Below are positions 49,293-61,329 of a DNA stretch of 64,000 nucleotides, piece by piece. Position numbers and translations under genes: made by a program. The notes under the pieces were generated by a model. It was not told the DNA's origin, made no database searches, and worked only from the letters and a program-made list of their open reading frames with translations. Source of the stretch: Kryptolebias marmoratus (taxonomy: Eukaryota > Chordata > Actinopteri > Cyprinodontiformes > Rivulidae); NCBI RefSeq assembly GCF_001649575.2, contig NC_051430.1, positions 20,310,664 to 20,374,663 of the forward strand. The letters are read 5' to 3'. Positions within the stretch are counted from its first letter, which is position 1, and every line of letters starts with the position of its first letter.

Positions 49293-50187
49293 GTAAGCTA
49301 ATGTTTTGGCTGCTATTTTAAATGTCAACCAGGAACCAGGTCCGTTGCTAGCTGTGTTAGCGTTAGCTTTGCAGTAACAGAGATGCTACTAGGGTGGTTC
49401 AGTCGGGAAAATTTACAGTTATGTTGATTTATCTTGGTCAGGCTGTCAGTCGTTTAATAATTAACGTTTTTAAGGATTTCCAAACTTTATATTTAAGATG
49501 GAATAGCACAGTGTTACTCCTGGATTTACTGAACGGTGTCACATTAAAACATTTTCTTTTATTTAAGGCTAACCATTAGCTATCCGCCTGTATTTATGAC
49601 CTTAAAGTCATAAACGTTTTCACCTAACCTTAGTTTTAAAACTGTTGTTTCATTTATTTATTTGCACCTGGAAAGAAACTTAAGAAGTAGCCTGCTAAAG
49701 TAAAGTTATGCATATTGTTTATCTTCTACACCCATTACCAAACCTCAGCACAATAAGTGTTTTATTCAATCATTATACTTTAATGTCATATCATTCATGC
49801 TCCCTGCAGTCAACTTTCCTTTGTTGTAACAGTGACAAAGAAGTTGCAGAAATATTTACAACTATTTCAGATAAACTACCAGATGTGTTGTGGTGTCTGT
49901 GTGGTCACATAGAATATCTTGTCCTCTTTTATTTATTTATTTTTTATTTTTTGCTGACATTAAGGAAGCAAATCTGATGCAACATGAGACACATAGAAGT
50001 AGCTGTACTACTTTCAGGCCTGACAGTGAGCTTTTTATATGTCCCACATTCATTTAGACACTACAGGATCTGTTTACTGTCATCTAGAGACACAACTACT
50101 CATTTAAACCTTTGATATATAAACAAACTAATTGTAAATTTGCTAACTTTGCCTGTGGTTTCTGTGTGTGTCCAGTTTTAGGTAGCT

Positions 50188-53100
50188 ATGGGTGGGCTAG
50201 GGAACGGCCGCCGAGGAGGAAGATCCCCGCCTCTGATGATTGCAGCTCTGATTGCCTGTATCTTAGTTCTGGGCTTTAATTACTGGGTGTCCAGCTCCCG
50301 CAACCTGGAGCTACAGGTAGGCTGACCTACACCTCTCTGGGTTTTTTGCATTTTGAGGTGTCGGGAATAATGCTGCAAGAAAATCCAGGGTCTTTGAAAT
50401 GAGAATTAACTTGTGTTTCTTGCACTGATAGCCGGTTGCTTCCAGCGTCTACCAAAACCTGCTGTTTACCGTTTATCTGCTATATGATAAATTAACAAAT
50501 TCTTATAATTGCTTTGTTGATGCTGACTTGCAATGCCAGTACTTGAGCTAGATAAGCGTTCTCACTTATCTCATGATAAGTCGTTATGTGGACTTTGGTT
50601 TTGCTCACTAATGTGCATGTCTTCATGGAGCTTCAATGACATCTGATTTTTAGTCAGATAGCTGGATTGCATTATGTTCTAGTTCCTGTATTACAGAAGG
50701 AAGCTGAACAAAGACATACTCTTACAAACCGGAAGGGCCTCTGAGTGTCATTAGGAAGCAATTAATGTTCTTCTTTTCAGTTTAGTTCAGTATGTGCAGG
50801 GAAAATTACTCCGATGCAAACAGTAAACATGAAACGCTCATAAAACAAAGCTGCAGCATAATGTTAGGTAGACAAATCTGCTGCTGTAATCTGAAAGTGT
50901 CTGCCTTTAGCTGAACAGATGCCAGAATTACAAACATTGCTCTGTCTTTGGCACTGGGCTGTGGTAACTCGTTGGTCATCGCCCCGGTGTTTTAACCCTG
51001 AGGCTGTGGGTTCGAGTCCAGGTTGCGTCAGAAGGGGTGTTCGGTGTAAAAGGATTGCCAAATCTTTAGTGTGAGGTCGCTCACTGTGGCGACTCCTGCT
51101 GAAGGGAGCAGCCGAAAGAACAACTCCGCCTTTATCACTGACAATATGCTTGATTCTGTTTCCTTTTTAAATGCAAATTATTGTTTTTATCAGTTTGTTG
51201 TCTTTTTATCTTTCACAACACAGTTTAGGGTTTTATTCTTCTGTTTTTATGTGTATTTTATGTTGCATGCTGTCTGAATGGTGTCATGATAGACTTGAGG
51301 CTGTTGTGGCAGAAATGATAAGGGAGACGAGAAAAGCCTAAAGAAATGTTGAGCAGAAAATCCCAGAAATGAGATGGCTCTGAGCAGCAGAATAGGTCTA
51401 ACCTGAGGTTTGAGACAATGCCTTTTAAACAAAGGAAGTCAGCAAAAAGAAAACAAGACCATCAGCCTCATCTGAGCTGGAAGGCCATATCACCTGGAGG
51501 GCAGCGTGACTTAACATCAGAATAAACACACATACTCTACACGATACATTCTGTTACCTCCTGAGGAGGATACATCAGAAGACCCATCTATAAATCTTAT
51601 TTCCCAGAACCAAAGGACTGATAACGTGTAAAAGTATATCATAAATCGGTTGTAATCAGCTGTGTCCTCTTATGTCAAAATAAGAAATGAGTGCAAACGG
51701 ATAGCATGAAGGTGTTGCACAACTTGTTTTAATTTGAATCCCTTTATCATCGTGTGCGTGTCTCACAGACCAAGCTGTATGAGCTGGAGGGCCAAGTGCG
51801 ACGCGGGGCGGCGGAGCGGGAGGTGAAGAAGAGCGAGTTCCAGGAGGTCCAGAAACAGAAGGATGAGATCCAGAAAGAGAAGCAGCAGATCGAAAACTTT
51901 TACAAGAGACAAATGGATGGAGTCCAGCTCACCTGCAGCCAGGACAAGGTGAGCACTAAAAACTAAATGACTGCTAACAGGATAACATTGGAGCTTAAAC
52001 AGTTGTGTCTAAAATGGGTCGAATGAAACATATTTTAATATAAAATGGAATTGTTAAAATTAATTCTAGTTCTGTTTTTTTTTTTTTTTTTTTTATAGGC
52101 CAAACAGCAGCAGAACATTTCCTCAAGCACCAAAACAATCCAAGAACTCAAAGGTTAAATTTAACCTCTGCTTCTCAAAAGCTGAATTGTCCCCGCAGCC
52201 AGCAGAACTGTGCTGCGGAAGGAAGCGCTTTTGTTCCTGAAATGTGCTCGTCTGTGTTGCAGGTCATGTGAATCAGCTGAATAATGACTTGGGAAAGCTT
52301 CAGAAGGAGCTGCAGAGTTGCCAAAACAACATAAACAGCCTCAACAAGAAATTAACTTATGAGATGTAAGGTTTTATTTATTTGCACATTTAAATTAGCT
52401 CCGATTAACACAAGCTTCTGCCACTGTAAATGACCTCGGTCCAGTTCATTATTGGTTTTGTTTCTTGCTTCTGTTTGGGTTCAAATAAATTTGTTTCTCT
52501 GTGCTCCTTTTGCAGGACCCAGTGCGAGTCCAGGATCCAGTCCCAGAAGGAGCTGTGTGACGAGACGGTGGCCGCTGCTAAACTGGAAGTTGAGAAGAAA
52601 ATGGAGAAACTCGGCCCGTCTTTTGGTGTCCCCACACAGGTTAGATGGTTGTTGGTTGTCTGACAGTAAAATCTTTCCACATGTGTGGGATCATGGCGGT
52701 CCATTCATTTATCGGCTCTGCACTCTTAAGTCCAGAATGATGATGGTTGCTTTCTGTGATTTCAGCTCTTAGTTCTGAACTGATCTGTTGTTTCCTGGTG
52801 TCACTTCCCCCTCAGCAGAAAAACACAGGAAAGGAAGCAGATGAAGAAGACCCAACAGTCAAAGCTCTGCCCAATGGAGATCAAATAACTGTGGCGAACC
52901 ACACGCTAGGCAGCCCTCAGCCTAAAGGAGATAAAACCCTTGATTCACTCACTAATGATATCATCGTTGACCACGGTAGGAGTAAAAAACAGAAGGCGTT
53001 TTGGTTCTCATGTCATTTAACAGAAGGATTTAACCTAACCATATGCACTTCTGGTGACATATGGCTTTTGTCCTCAAGTCTGCTTCATTTGTTTTTTTCA

Positions 53101-54035
53101 GATTCTGAAGTTTTCGAACAGTCGCCGACAAAGGATCTGTCTAAAGCAGTGATCCAGTCCGTTCCTTTGGCTGCTGCAGTGAAGCAGAGCAGACTGCAGC
53201 CAGGAGAGGAAGACGTCAGAACAGACGAGACGGAGACGAAGACCAACAACGAGCTGAAGAACAATCTGACCGAGGGCAGAGACATGGAGGTGATGGATGC
53301 TCACGAAGAAGGAGCTCAAACAGAAGGTGAATGACATTTTGTCTTCATCCGTGCAGCACAATCAGAAAAGTCCAGTTTCATTGTAATTTGCTTTCTCTAG
53401 ATAATAACTAGAAATCAGTTGTATGCCAGGACTGATCTGCTGACGGAGCTGAAACTACATTTCAGTGATGTTTGAAACAATATGGAGAGAGTTTCTTTGT
53501 TTGGTGTGCACAAAGTTACTAGATTATCCTACTAGATAGTCTTTATTGAGTAATTAGACTGCGGTGGCGATAGTGTTGGACTTTATTGCGAGTAAACGGC
53601 AGCTTGTTCTTCCAGAAGCTGACCCTGGCATGGAGGGTATGTTGATTGATCAAGGGAAGCCAGATGAGATGCCCGTCGGCCAGAAACTCGAACCGGAGGA
53701 GTACGATGGAGACGAGCAGGTGGTAGGCGGCGTGGATCTGGAAAAACAACAGAGGGGTAGTCAAGATGAAAATCTAGGTATGTGTGGTGATTTCTAGAGC
53801 GAGGCTGATGGATTCTGTGCATTATATCTGCCTTTAGATTTATCTGGATTAAGTTCAGATGAGTTGAAGGGTTTGCTGGCTTGTTTGGGATTAAATGTGA
53901 GACTTGTGTTTGTTTTTTATGTTTTAATGTCTGCTAGACAAAGACATGGAGGAGGAGCTGGCTGACTACAATGGGGATGATGAAAATGAAGGGGAGTTTG
54001 AAGCGGACAAACAAGCTGCACTTGCTCAAATCTAA
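50188..54035 (+). CDS. golm1: golm1, Golgi membrane protein 1 (GP73/GOLPH2), complete, 9 coding exons
   Basis: Golm1 is a cis-Golgi type II membrane protein involved in cargo sorting. Coding exons: 50188-50316, 51769-51948, 52099-52153, 52263-52365, 52516-52639, 52816-52975, 53102-53326, 53616-53777 and 53938-54035. The total is 1,236 nt, about 411 aa. The N-terminus MGGLGNGRRGGRSPPL is close to human GOLM1 and unlike GOLM2/CASC4. A single membrane anchor spans about residues 15-33, then a long luminal coiled coil runs to about residue 195, then a variable acidic tail. The tail ends ADYNGDDENEGEFEADKQAA, resembling the human DDYNMDENEAESETDKQAAL segment, but stops soon after at ALAQI, without the last 30 or so residues of human GOLM1. 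Exon 52816 follows CAGCAG, so an acceptor shift of three bases is possible. Residues 52-55 are QVRR, where human has the furin site RVRR. Confidence 0.93.
50935..51130 (+). mobile_element. tRNA-derived SINE in golm1 intron
   Basis: A tRNA-like head, with the B-box-like stretch GGGTTCGAGTCCAG at about 51009-51022, is followed by AGAAGGGGTGTTCGGTGTAA and by TCACTGTGGCGACTCCTGCT with GGGAGCAGCCGAAAG. This is the layout of a well-known fish tRNA-derived SINE. It is not a functional tRNA: the A-box half does not fold with the rest. Confidence 0.7.
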
Positions 54036-54409
54036 GGTATACATTGAAACACTGATTTACGATTTTCTGACGGGGATTCGGCTGCTCGTCTTTTCTTTCA
54101 GGTCATTATTACCCAATAATTCTAACCCAGCATCAGTAAACCATCCTCAACTCTGCAGCAGTGTTTCCTGTCGAGCAGTCGGAGCGTTTTACTAACAGGA
54201 GTTCCATCTTTTGTTTTATTTCTTAGAGACTGAGTTGACGAGTGAAGCTGCACATCAGAGAGAAGAAAAGCTGCACCACACAGCAAGAAAACAAAACGGT
54301 TTTATATGAGATTTTCTAACAGAAGAACTCTGAGTGGTTCTTTTTGTCCCCCCCCCCCCCCATGTTCTTACCGGAAACCCTGTCATTTTCTTACTTTGTC
54401 ACCAATTGT

Positions 54410-54720
54410 TCAGTTCTCTTAGAGGATGGCAAACATGACAAAAAATTAAATAAATAAAATTCAACCTCGGCACCATTTGGCTCCAAAAAACAAACACGTC
54501 AACATCATCAAAATTAGAAGAATTTGACGATGTGTTGACGCGTGTTATGTTGACTCGATACCAGCTGTGAGCTGAGTTATGTGCAGACCCTGGTCGGGTT
54601 ACAAGGCCGTGAAATACTGAGACGAGTTGAAAAGGTCTGAGCGATTGCTGTGGCAGAACTCTGCCAGCAGGGGGCTCCGAGGCGCTGAGGCTCAGGTTTC
54701 TCTCCAATGAGGTTTATCAT
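54410..54720 (+). repeat. duplicated segment, copy 1 (in golm1 3' region)
   Basis: It is strongly similar to 61330-61660. Shared stretches include TTTGACGATGTGTTGAC, GTTATGTTGACTCGATA, CAGCTGTGAGCTGAG, TATGTGCAGACCCT and GCCAGCAGGGGGCTC. Similarity is interrupted by small indels. Together with the two protease genes it suggests one tandemly duplicated unit. Confidence 0.85.
54664..54678 (+). promoter_or_regulatory. CTCF-like motif in duplicated segment copy 1
   Basis: CCAGCAGGGGGCTCC fits the CTCF core closely. Its paralogous position 61569-61583 keeps it. Binding not shown. Confidence 0.45.
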
Positions 54721-56317
54721 TTGACTGAATGACTGCAGGAAATGACACATGCTGTATTTCTTGTTACATTTTAGGGTTGGAAAAATAGCTGAAAAAACAG
54801 TCAGGTTGAATTAATGGACATAATGGGGAAAAAAATCATTTGATGTGTAATTTTAAAGTCCTTTTCGTCATTGCTGCATCATGACTAGTTCTCCTCAACA
54901 CACGATTGTTGAAATGTTCCCGTATTTTACTGACAGCAAGACTTTTCTTCAAAGTGTCACAAGGTGGAATATTTGCAGCTTTCTACCTTTTTTTTTAAAT
55001 ACGACAAAAAAAAAGCAAGAAAATAGTTTTAAACTATAATAAAAAAAGGAATAGCTGGAAATGCCTAATCTGTAGATCTGATGAGTTGCAGCTGCACACA
55101 TTATCTGTTGTGCTTAACCAGTTTTTTTAATTTTTCCAACGTTAAAGGCTCCTGGCTCAGTGGAGCGTGAATATAGAGGGATGTCTCTGCTCTGCTGAGG
55201 TAAACTGACTGAATGTAGCAAGGGAAGAAAAAAACAAAAAAAGATCAATTTCTGAGAATTCCCCGAAAGGTAACAATGGACATTTCTGGAAAGCGTGAGC
55301 GTCATTGTGTTTTGTGGCTTCTTCGGGCCAGTAGATGTCAACATTTCAGCTGTAGTGCTTGATTAATTCAGTGTATTTCACCGTAAAGCCACACTGAACT
55401 GGAAACTGTTTGGGGACGTGCAAATAAGAGCCGAGTGTAGTGAACAGAATTAACAAAAAAGTCAATGTGTGGGACTGGGACGATTTGTTGCCTTGTGTTT
55501 TATACAGGACAGATGTGTTTTTTTACCTTCGTGATTCTCTGCTTTTTGTTGTGTCGATGTGGGAAATTAGACCGAACATCTGCAAGAGGCTCGCCGTTTA
55601 ATTTTCATAACAGTTTTGATCATCAGTAGTGCAGTCTACGATTTCATAATCTTGTAATGGGAAGTTATCTCCGTAACGCCTTTTTATTTGCTTATCTGAA
55701 AGCCTTCCCTGTTTCTGCTTCAGATTATGGTTGTTTCATTGTAGTAAAAGTTTTGTGCTAAAAGATAGAAATGTTGGAAAAAAAGATGCTTTCTTACTGT
55801 TCGTTTGTCATGAAAAAGTTTTATATTTAATGTTTTATTTTCTACATCTGAACCTGCACAGGTTCATTTAAAGTAACGTCAGGTACTGAAAAACGAGTCC
55901 TGCTGAAGACTTAATATTTAAGTTGCAAAGTTTGTAATACGATTTTTTTCCGACTAAGACGGCAAAGGAAAGATTTTGTTAGTTTGGATTTGAAAGTCGG
56001 CTCTTCTGTGGCTCTCCTGACGAACAGAGACTCGGTCGTCTGTCTCTACACATGTTTTTTAGTTTTTTATTTAAATGTTTTTGCATTCATCATTTCATGT
56101 ATTGTTGTTTTCTGACGAGGTACAGCCCAGACAACCTCCTGTTTGTGTTGCCAGTATGCTTTGTCTCCGTTTGTGTAAAAAGTCCTCTTATTTTTAAGTA
56201 CGAGAGAGAAAATGTTTTCTGACTTTTATTAATTTTATTGACTTTTTAGTGGTTTAATTTGCTGTATCTAATTTTACCATTTTGACAGATTTAAATCGGC
56301 CTTTTTTGACATGAGAG

Positions 56318-56323
56318 AATAAA
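56318..56323 (+). terminator. golm1: candidate golm1 polyadenylation signal
   Basis: Canonical AATAAA followed by T/G-containing sequence. It is the best candidate for the end of a long golm1 3' UTR. Confidence 0.45.
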
Positions 56324-56340
56324 GTATTTGGATTTAATGG

Positions 56341-57627
56341 CTGTTTGTAAACTTAATTTATTATATATGATAAAAATAAGCCAAAGCAAATTCACACGCA
56401 CACTAAACCCACCCTACAGTCGGAGTAACAGCGACACAAAACATGTTTCTGAAACTAGTTTAAATCATATCCATGCGTTAAAAGGTGGTTTGATAAGATT
56501 TTATGGAATTGCAAATAAAATAAAGGGTCCTCTTTTTAGGAGGAATGATTGTAAGACGTTTCTTTGGGGCTTCATGAGAACCTTATTCCTCGATCAGGAC
56601 ATAAATTTAACCCAGAGGGAAGTAAGAACACGTTCAGTTGGATAGTGTTTGTGGTTGTAAGACATTTGTATGAATATCTGTGTGAGATCATTGATAACAC
56701 AAAATTTTCAAAACACTATAGTTTATCTCAGAGAAAAATGCAAAAGGAACAATGACACATTCTTTTATTTCCCGTTTGTTAGGTTTGACTTACCCTTTTA
56801 TTAGTTTCTTTTCTCCTGAGAACACATCAGTTTAAAGGTTTGTGTTAAATACAAACCTACAAACCTCTCATGGAGACTAAAGTGACGTCAAACAACCCTT
56901 TTAACCTTTTAACACCACATGTTCACACCTTCAGCGTCTAAGACAAACCAACACGGTCTGGTTGAAAACAGCAGCAAACAGAAGATCGAAGAAAGTCTGT
57001 TTTTATGTAAGAGCTCATGAGCGATATATAAAATGTTTGAAATATAAATTTGAAATGCACACACACACACACACACAAAAACTACTGAAATAGACTTTTC
57101 TGTAAAAATGATGTGTGAAAGCCAAAGAAGCTGAAACTGGGTTGAAACAAGCAGAGCAGAGGCTAAAATGAGCAGGACACAAGTTAAAATGACAAAAACC
57201 CAAGCTAAAAGCAGAACAGCAGCTAAAGGCTCCCAGTGTATTTCTTTAGAGAAATGCTTAATGAATAAAGTTAATTGTTTTGAAAGTATAAAATGTCTTC
57301 TCTCCAATGAGCTGCTTGTTTCGATATATTAACAGGTAAAATGCTGTGTAAGAACGCAGAAGTAGCAGAAAATTCACAAAAACTATAAAGAGGAAAACAA
57401 TAGTGTGAGTGCTAATTCAGCGTTCGCACAATCCTTTGGGAACATGACGGCTCGTAGTGACAGAAAATCTGCCTGAATCTGGTTCTTCAGGTTTCAAAGC
57501 TCAAATGCGGTGCTGGTGTGAAAACCTTCGCTGCCTCAGTCTTCACCTGTTAGTTCCACTGCCAGAACAGACAGAAGATGCAACATGATAAAAAATAAAT
57601 AATAAAAAAAAGCTTTAAGTCTGTTTT
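56341..57627. other. intergenic DNA between golm1 and first protease gene
   Basis: AT-rich, with a CA microsatellite at 57057-57077 and no recognisable gene. The last about 100 bp, from 57530, begin to align with DNA upstream of the second protease gene (from about 62870). Confidence 0.6.
57057..57077. repeat. CA dinucleotide microsatellite
   Basis: (CA)n, about ten repeats, in intergenic DNA. Confidence 0.9.
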
Positions 57628-57629
57628 CC

Positions 57630-57749
57630 ATTGGCTGCACAAATCTCCAGCCAATGAAAACAGTCCTCCAAAATCTGATAGTCCCTATAAAAACAGGAAG
57701 CAATCCTCCAGTCAGACACCTGAAGTGATCCAAATCAAGAGGAACCACC
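57630..57749 (+). promoter_or_regulatory. promoter of protease-like gene 1 (CAAT and TATA boxes)
   Basis: A TATA box (TATAAAAA) lies at 57686-57693, about 30 bp before the expected start and 57 bp before the ATG. An ATTGG CAAT box lies at 57630-57634. The block GTCAGACACCTGAAGTGATC is shared with the second gene. A compact TATA promoter fits a tissue-restricted secreted protein. Confidence 0.65.
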
Positions 57750-58934
57750 ATGAAGCTTTGTCTTGTCCTCGTTCTGCTGCTCGGAGGTGAGTTTTTTTTC
57801 CTCTCTGCAATTAATTTCAGAATTTGACCTTTAAATTTAATGTAATGCAAAATGTAAACTGCCAGTCATCCAGTTTTGCATGTTTTGGACCTGTGTAGAA
57901 TTAATCCACGTTTTTTTTTTCCTGCTTCCCGTCTTCAGGTTCTGCCTCAGGGGACATTGAGAAGAGGATTCTCGGGAGTACTGAATGTAAGAAAGACAGG
58001 CAGTACCACGTTCAGATAGAGTCTGTTCAGGGGGGGAGATCCTGCGGAGGCGCCCTGCTGAACACCCGCTGGGTCATCACTGCGGCTCACTGTGCAGGAC
58101 AGTAAGACATCACTCGCTCGTTATCGTCTCCACCGTTCGGTCACCGTTGGCAACCCTGTCTTTTTGTAAGATCTTCAAACCTTTCTGCTCTTCCTTCGCA
58201 GGGCTATCAAGGTAAAGCTCGGCCTGAACAACGATGTGTCGATTTTCACCAAGGCCTTCTCGCTCATGAAAGGAAACTCCAAAAAACACGAGCAAACGGT
58301 GCCAGTTGCCCAACAGCACGCCTTTAAAGACGAGGAGGGCAAGCTACATGACATCGTGCTGATAAAACTGAACGAGGACATGTCTGCAAAAACCCCCACC
58401 ATCGACCTCCACTCAGGAGAGTGTTCAAGGCCGCCGCCGAAGGCCAAAGTTCAGGTTGGAGGCATGGGGCAAGCGAAGACAGGTGAGAGTGTGAAAAACA
58501 CGCAGACTTAAGACTCAGCTTTTGAAAAGAGAAGTCACGCTTGGGACGTTTTGAACCCTTCAGGGGGCAAACCTGTTAAAGAGGTGAGATGTGCAACCAC
58601 GGAGATCTCTGCCTGCGGCGAGAACGACAAACCTGCCGACGCGTACCACAGCGACGAAACTACAACCATGTGCGCCCACAGACCGGGAGTGGAGGCCTGC
58701 TTTGTAAGCAAACTTTCCTGTTTAATACAATTATTTTATCATCCATTTTGTGCCTTTCTGGTTTTTACTTCGATGTGTGTGTTTCAGGGCGATGCAGGCT
58801 CAGCCGTGGAGTACGAAGGACACTTACATGGGATTATTGTCAGTGACCCTGTGGACAAGTGTGCAAATCAGATTGTAATGCTGGATATCTGTTACTACAT
58901 GGAGTGGATCGAAAAAACCATGAAGGAGAACTAA
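57750..58934 (+). CDS. secreted trypsin-fold serine protease homologue, catalytic Ser replaced by Ala
   Basis: Five exons: 57750-57786, 57939-58101, 58202-58482, 58564-58703 and 58788-58934. The total is 768 nt, 255 aa, a normal trypsin size. The signal peptide covers about residues 1-17 and is followed by a short propeptide ending IEKR, so cleavage would expose Ile23 (ILGS). His63 sits in ITAAHC and Asp117 in HDIVLIKL, so two members of the triad are kept. The third, expected in GDSGGP, reads GDAGSAV, with Ala210 at the catalytic position (chymotrypsin Ser195). The residue at the specificity position (189) appears to be Glu rather than Asp. The five-exon layout and phases match the trypsin/kallikrein/granzyme group. 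Loss of peptidase activity is inferred. A role as inhibitor, binding protein or venom-like or egg/skin secretion would be speculation. I cannot name the orthologue. Confidence 0.9.
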
Positions 58935-58959
58935 TGAGGAGATCACAGAGGCCATGTTT

Positions 58960-58965
58960 AATAAA
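58960..58965 (+). terminator. polyadenylation signal of protease-like gene 1
   Basis: AATAAA 26 bp after the stop codon, giving a very short 3' UTR as in many digestive-type proteases. Confidence 0.7.
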
Positions 58966-59672
58966 TACAGTCACCTATCAATTTAACTTATCTTTATTTA
59001 TTTTAGAATGAAACCAAAGAGTCAAGAGTAATTCAGCCACATATGGTCATACTGTCATATTATTATATTATTTAATGGGAAGTTTAGCTATTTAAAACAC
59101 ATTATTTATTAAAATGCCTTGTTGTTGTCCAGGTCCCCATTTAACAGCCGCAAATAAAAATGTGCAACAGAACAGAGTTTGTGTCTTATCTGTTATCGTC
59201 TGAAACATCTGAACAGCAGGAGCCTCATTTCCATAACTGAGAAACCACTTACAAATTCAAATGATCCTTTCACTTTATGAGCCACAAAGTTGATCAGGAT
59301 TTCTGCTGTCACTCCTCAAAACTCAAACAATTTAAATTATGAGCACAATCGGACCCACAGCAAAGAGCATAACCTGATGCGTGGTTCTTGTTTAGGATGC
59401 TTTGGCTCAAAACCAGCATCACTAAACACAAATTAAAAATAAACCTACAATAAAAACTACAATTACCAGCACCTATCCAACATTTTTCCATAGTTTAATG
59501 TAAAAACTACAATATTTTATCCCGGCAAACTCAAATTTATCTTCCTGTCAATGTGAATCAGTCTTAAAAGCCAACTTTTTGTTTTAATTCTTCTTGAAAT
59601 AATTAAAATCAGCAGGATGCTTGTTTACAGAAAACAACCCCACTTTGTTTCTATGAGAATTGAAGCACTCTT

Positions 59673-59687
59673 GGGGCCCCCTGCTGG
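59673..59687 (-). promoter_or_regulatory. CTCF-like motif
   Basis: The minus strand reads CCAGCAGGGGGCCCC, a close fit to the CTCF core, in the opposite orientation to those at 54664 and 61569. Confidence 0.4.
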
Positions 59688-60599
59688 CATGAGGTGCCCC
59701 AAGCAGCTGCCTAATTTGAGCTGGGGTTAGTGAATCCTTGCACAATCTTTACTAACATATCTATACCTGTATCTATATTTAAGTTAGGTTAGGGGATGTA
59801 GTATAAGTAACTAAGTTGGGTCACGTTCACGTCAAGCAGTCTCACTTTTCTGGAGTTGCTTGTCAACACAACCCTCAACGTGAATGCAACTTTTTTCTGA
59901 CTTTAATAGTTCTGCCCCTGAAATAAGGCAATCCTTAAGGCATCGCCTTGTATTTGTGGTGTGTGAAACCTTTGCTCATTGTTTCCATTTTGTAGGTAAC
60001 ATTATGTTTATGACTTATTTCCCTTTTTTTATTTGTGATTTTTTTTATGCTACCACAGCAGATCTGCAAAAAGAAAGCTGGAATCTGTAAATCCAGCACA
60101 TAAATCTAAGCCCACAATTATGCTTTGAGCTGAATAAAACTTTAAGTTGAGGAAATACAGAGACAATTACAAATATGCATGATTTGCTTCCTGATGGTGT
60201 GCTCCTATATTTTTAGTTCTTGATGGAAAGCACATTAGGTTGCTTTGTGCAAGAAATGCACTTCATATATAAACTTTAACTTGATTTGATTCTTGCATTC
60301 GTGATTTTTTCCCCCCATAAGTTTGTGGTATATTGTCCAACTTAACCAGAGCTGATCTGAGGGGAAAGGCCATGAGAGTGACGTACAGTTACTTTCTCAA
60401 TCAGCAGGGGGAGATGCACAAGCACAAACACGGAGAAGATCCTGAACCAAACTGAAAATTATACAGAGTACACAGCTTTTTTCAGAAAGGTGCAGGTGCT
60501 CCTGTTGTGTGCAACAGGACTCCTGTTAAGGGATTTGTGAGGTCCATTCATTCAGTTTTATTTTGTCTGAAGTTGGGAAGGAACAGGTTCAGGAGGAAA

Positions 60600-60800
60600 G
60601 CTCAGGCCTCCCTCTCACCAGAAACACTCTCCAGAGGCGAAGCCATTCCCAGGCTAGACGGGATAGATAATCCCTCCAGTGGCCCCCCTTCCAGGAGGAT
60701 GTGCTCAGAAAAGAGGAGGCATCAGTTGCCCAAACCACTTCAGCTGACTCTTTTCAATGTCACCAGCCACCCTGCAGGAGTCCATTCCACCCACTTTAAT
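60600..60800 (+). mobile_element. decayed interspersed repeat
   Basis: Segments such as CCCAGGCTAGACGGGATAGA plus TAATCCCTCCAGTGG, and GGCATCAGTTGCCCAAACCA plus CTTCAGCTGACTC, resemble a common fish repeat associated with LINE-like elements. It is heavily mutated. Confidence 0.55.
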
Positions 60801-61329
60801 CCAGGATCTTGTTCTTTTTGTCATAATTCATATGTCATTAGCGTACATGAGGATTGGAATAGATGGACTGTTGTAATCAAGAGCTTTGCCTTTTGGCTCA
60901 GCTATTTCGTCACCATGACAGACTGAATAAAGGCCCCAAAGCATTAGTTTAATATTTAATTATACAAAATAACTGATGTGATTGTGTAGCAGCACAAATT
61001 CTGTTCTTTAGGTTTGTTTCATTTGCTGGTTATGTGTTTACTTTCCAACCTGATAACTATTGTTATAATCCACTATTGATCAAGCATGAAAAATGTAAAA
61101 GAGTGGGTCGTGAACAATGGGGCTTAGCAACAAATCAAATCGTGCTCAGGCTCACCCACAACATTGGACTTATTTATTTTTGCACATCATGCATCAGACA
61201 GGACAAGCTGCTCTGCAACACGCAACAATGAACTATGCTTGGAAAAAATGTGAAAAACTGCATGGGTGGTCATTTTCATCTTTACCAGAAGGTTTGCATT
61301 TTTAAAAACTTTGTCACCTACAGTTCAGT

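Larger units (their letters stand above)
54036..56340 (+). other. golm1: golm1 3' UTR (long)
   Basis: There is no coding content. An AATAAA at 56318-56323 could end a 3' UTR of about 2.3 kb. The GT that follows the stop (54037) and an acceptor near 54226 could mark a 3' UTR intron. The stretch 54410-54720 is copied at 61330-61660 (see repeats). A poly(C) run lies at about 54349-54361. Confidence 0.5.
58990..61320. other. intergenic DNA between protease genes
   Basis: No gene is supported. A dispersed-repeat remnant lies at 60600-60800. Two CTCF-like motifs occur: 59673-59687 (minus, good) and 60401-60415 (plus, weak). The 139-codon open frame at 60507-60926 runs through the repeat remnant and is not a gene. 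Confidence 0.6.

Noticed and set aside
50935..51100. Possible functional tRNA gene (B-box-like GGTTCGAGTCC).
   Set aside because: The A-box half and acceptor stem do not fold, and the downstream sequence matches a fish SINE body, so it is called as a SINE.
60507..60926. 139-codon plus-strand open frame.
   Set aside because: It runs across a recognisable decayed interspersed repeat and has no protein family.
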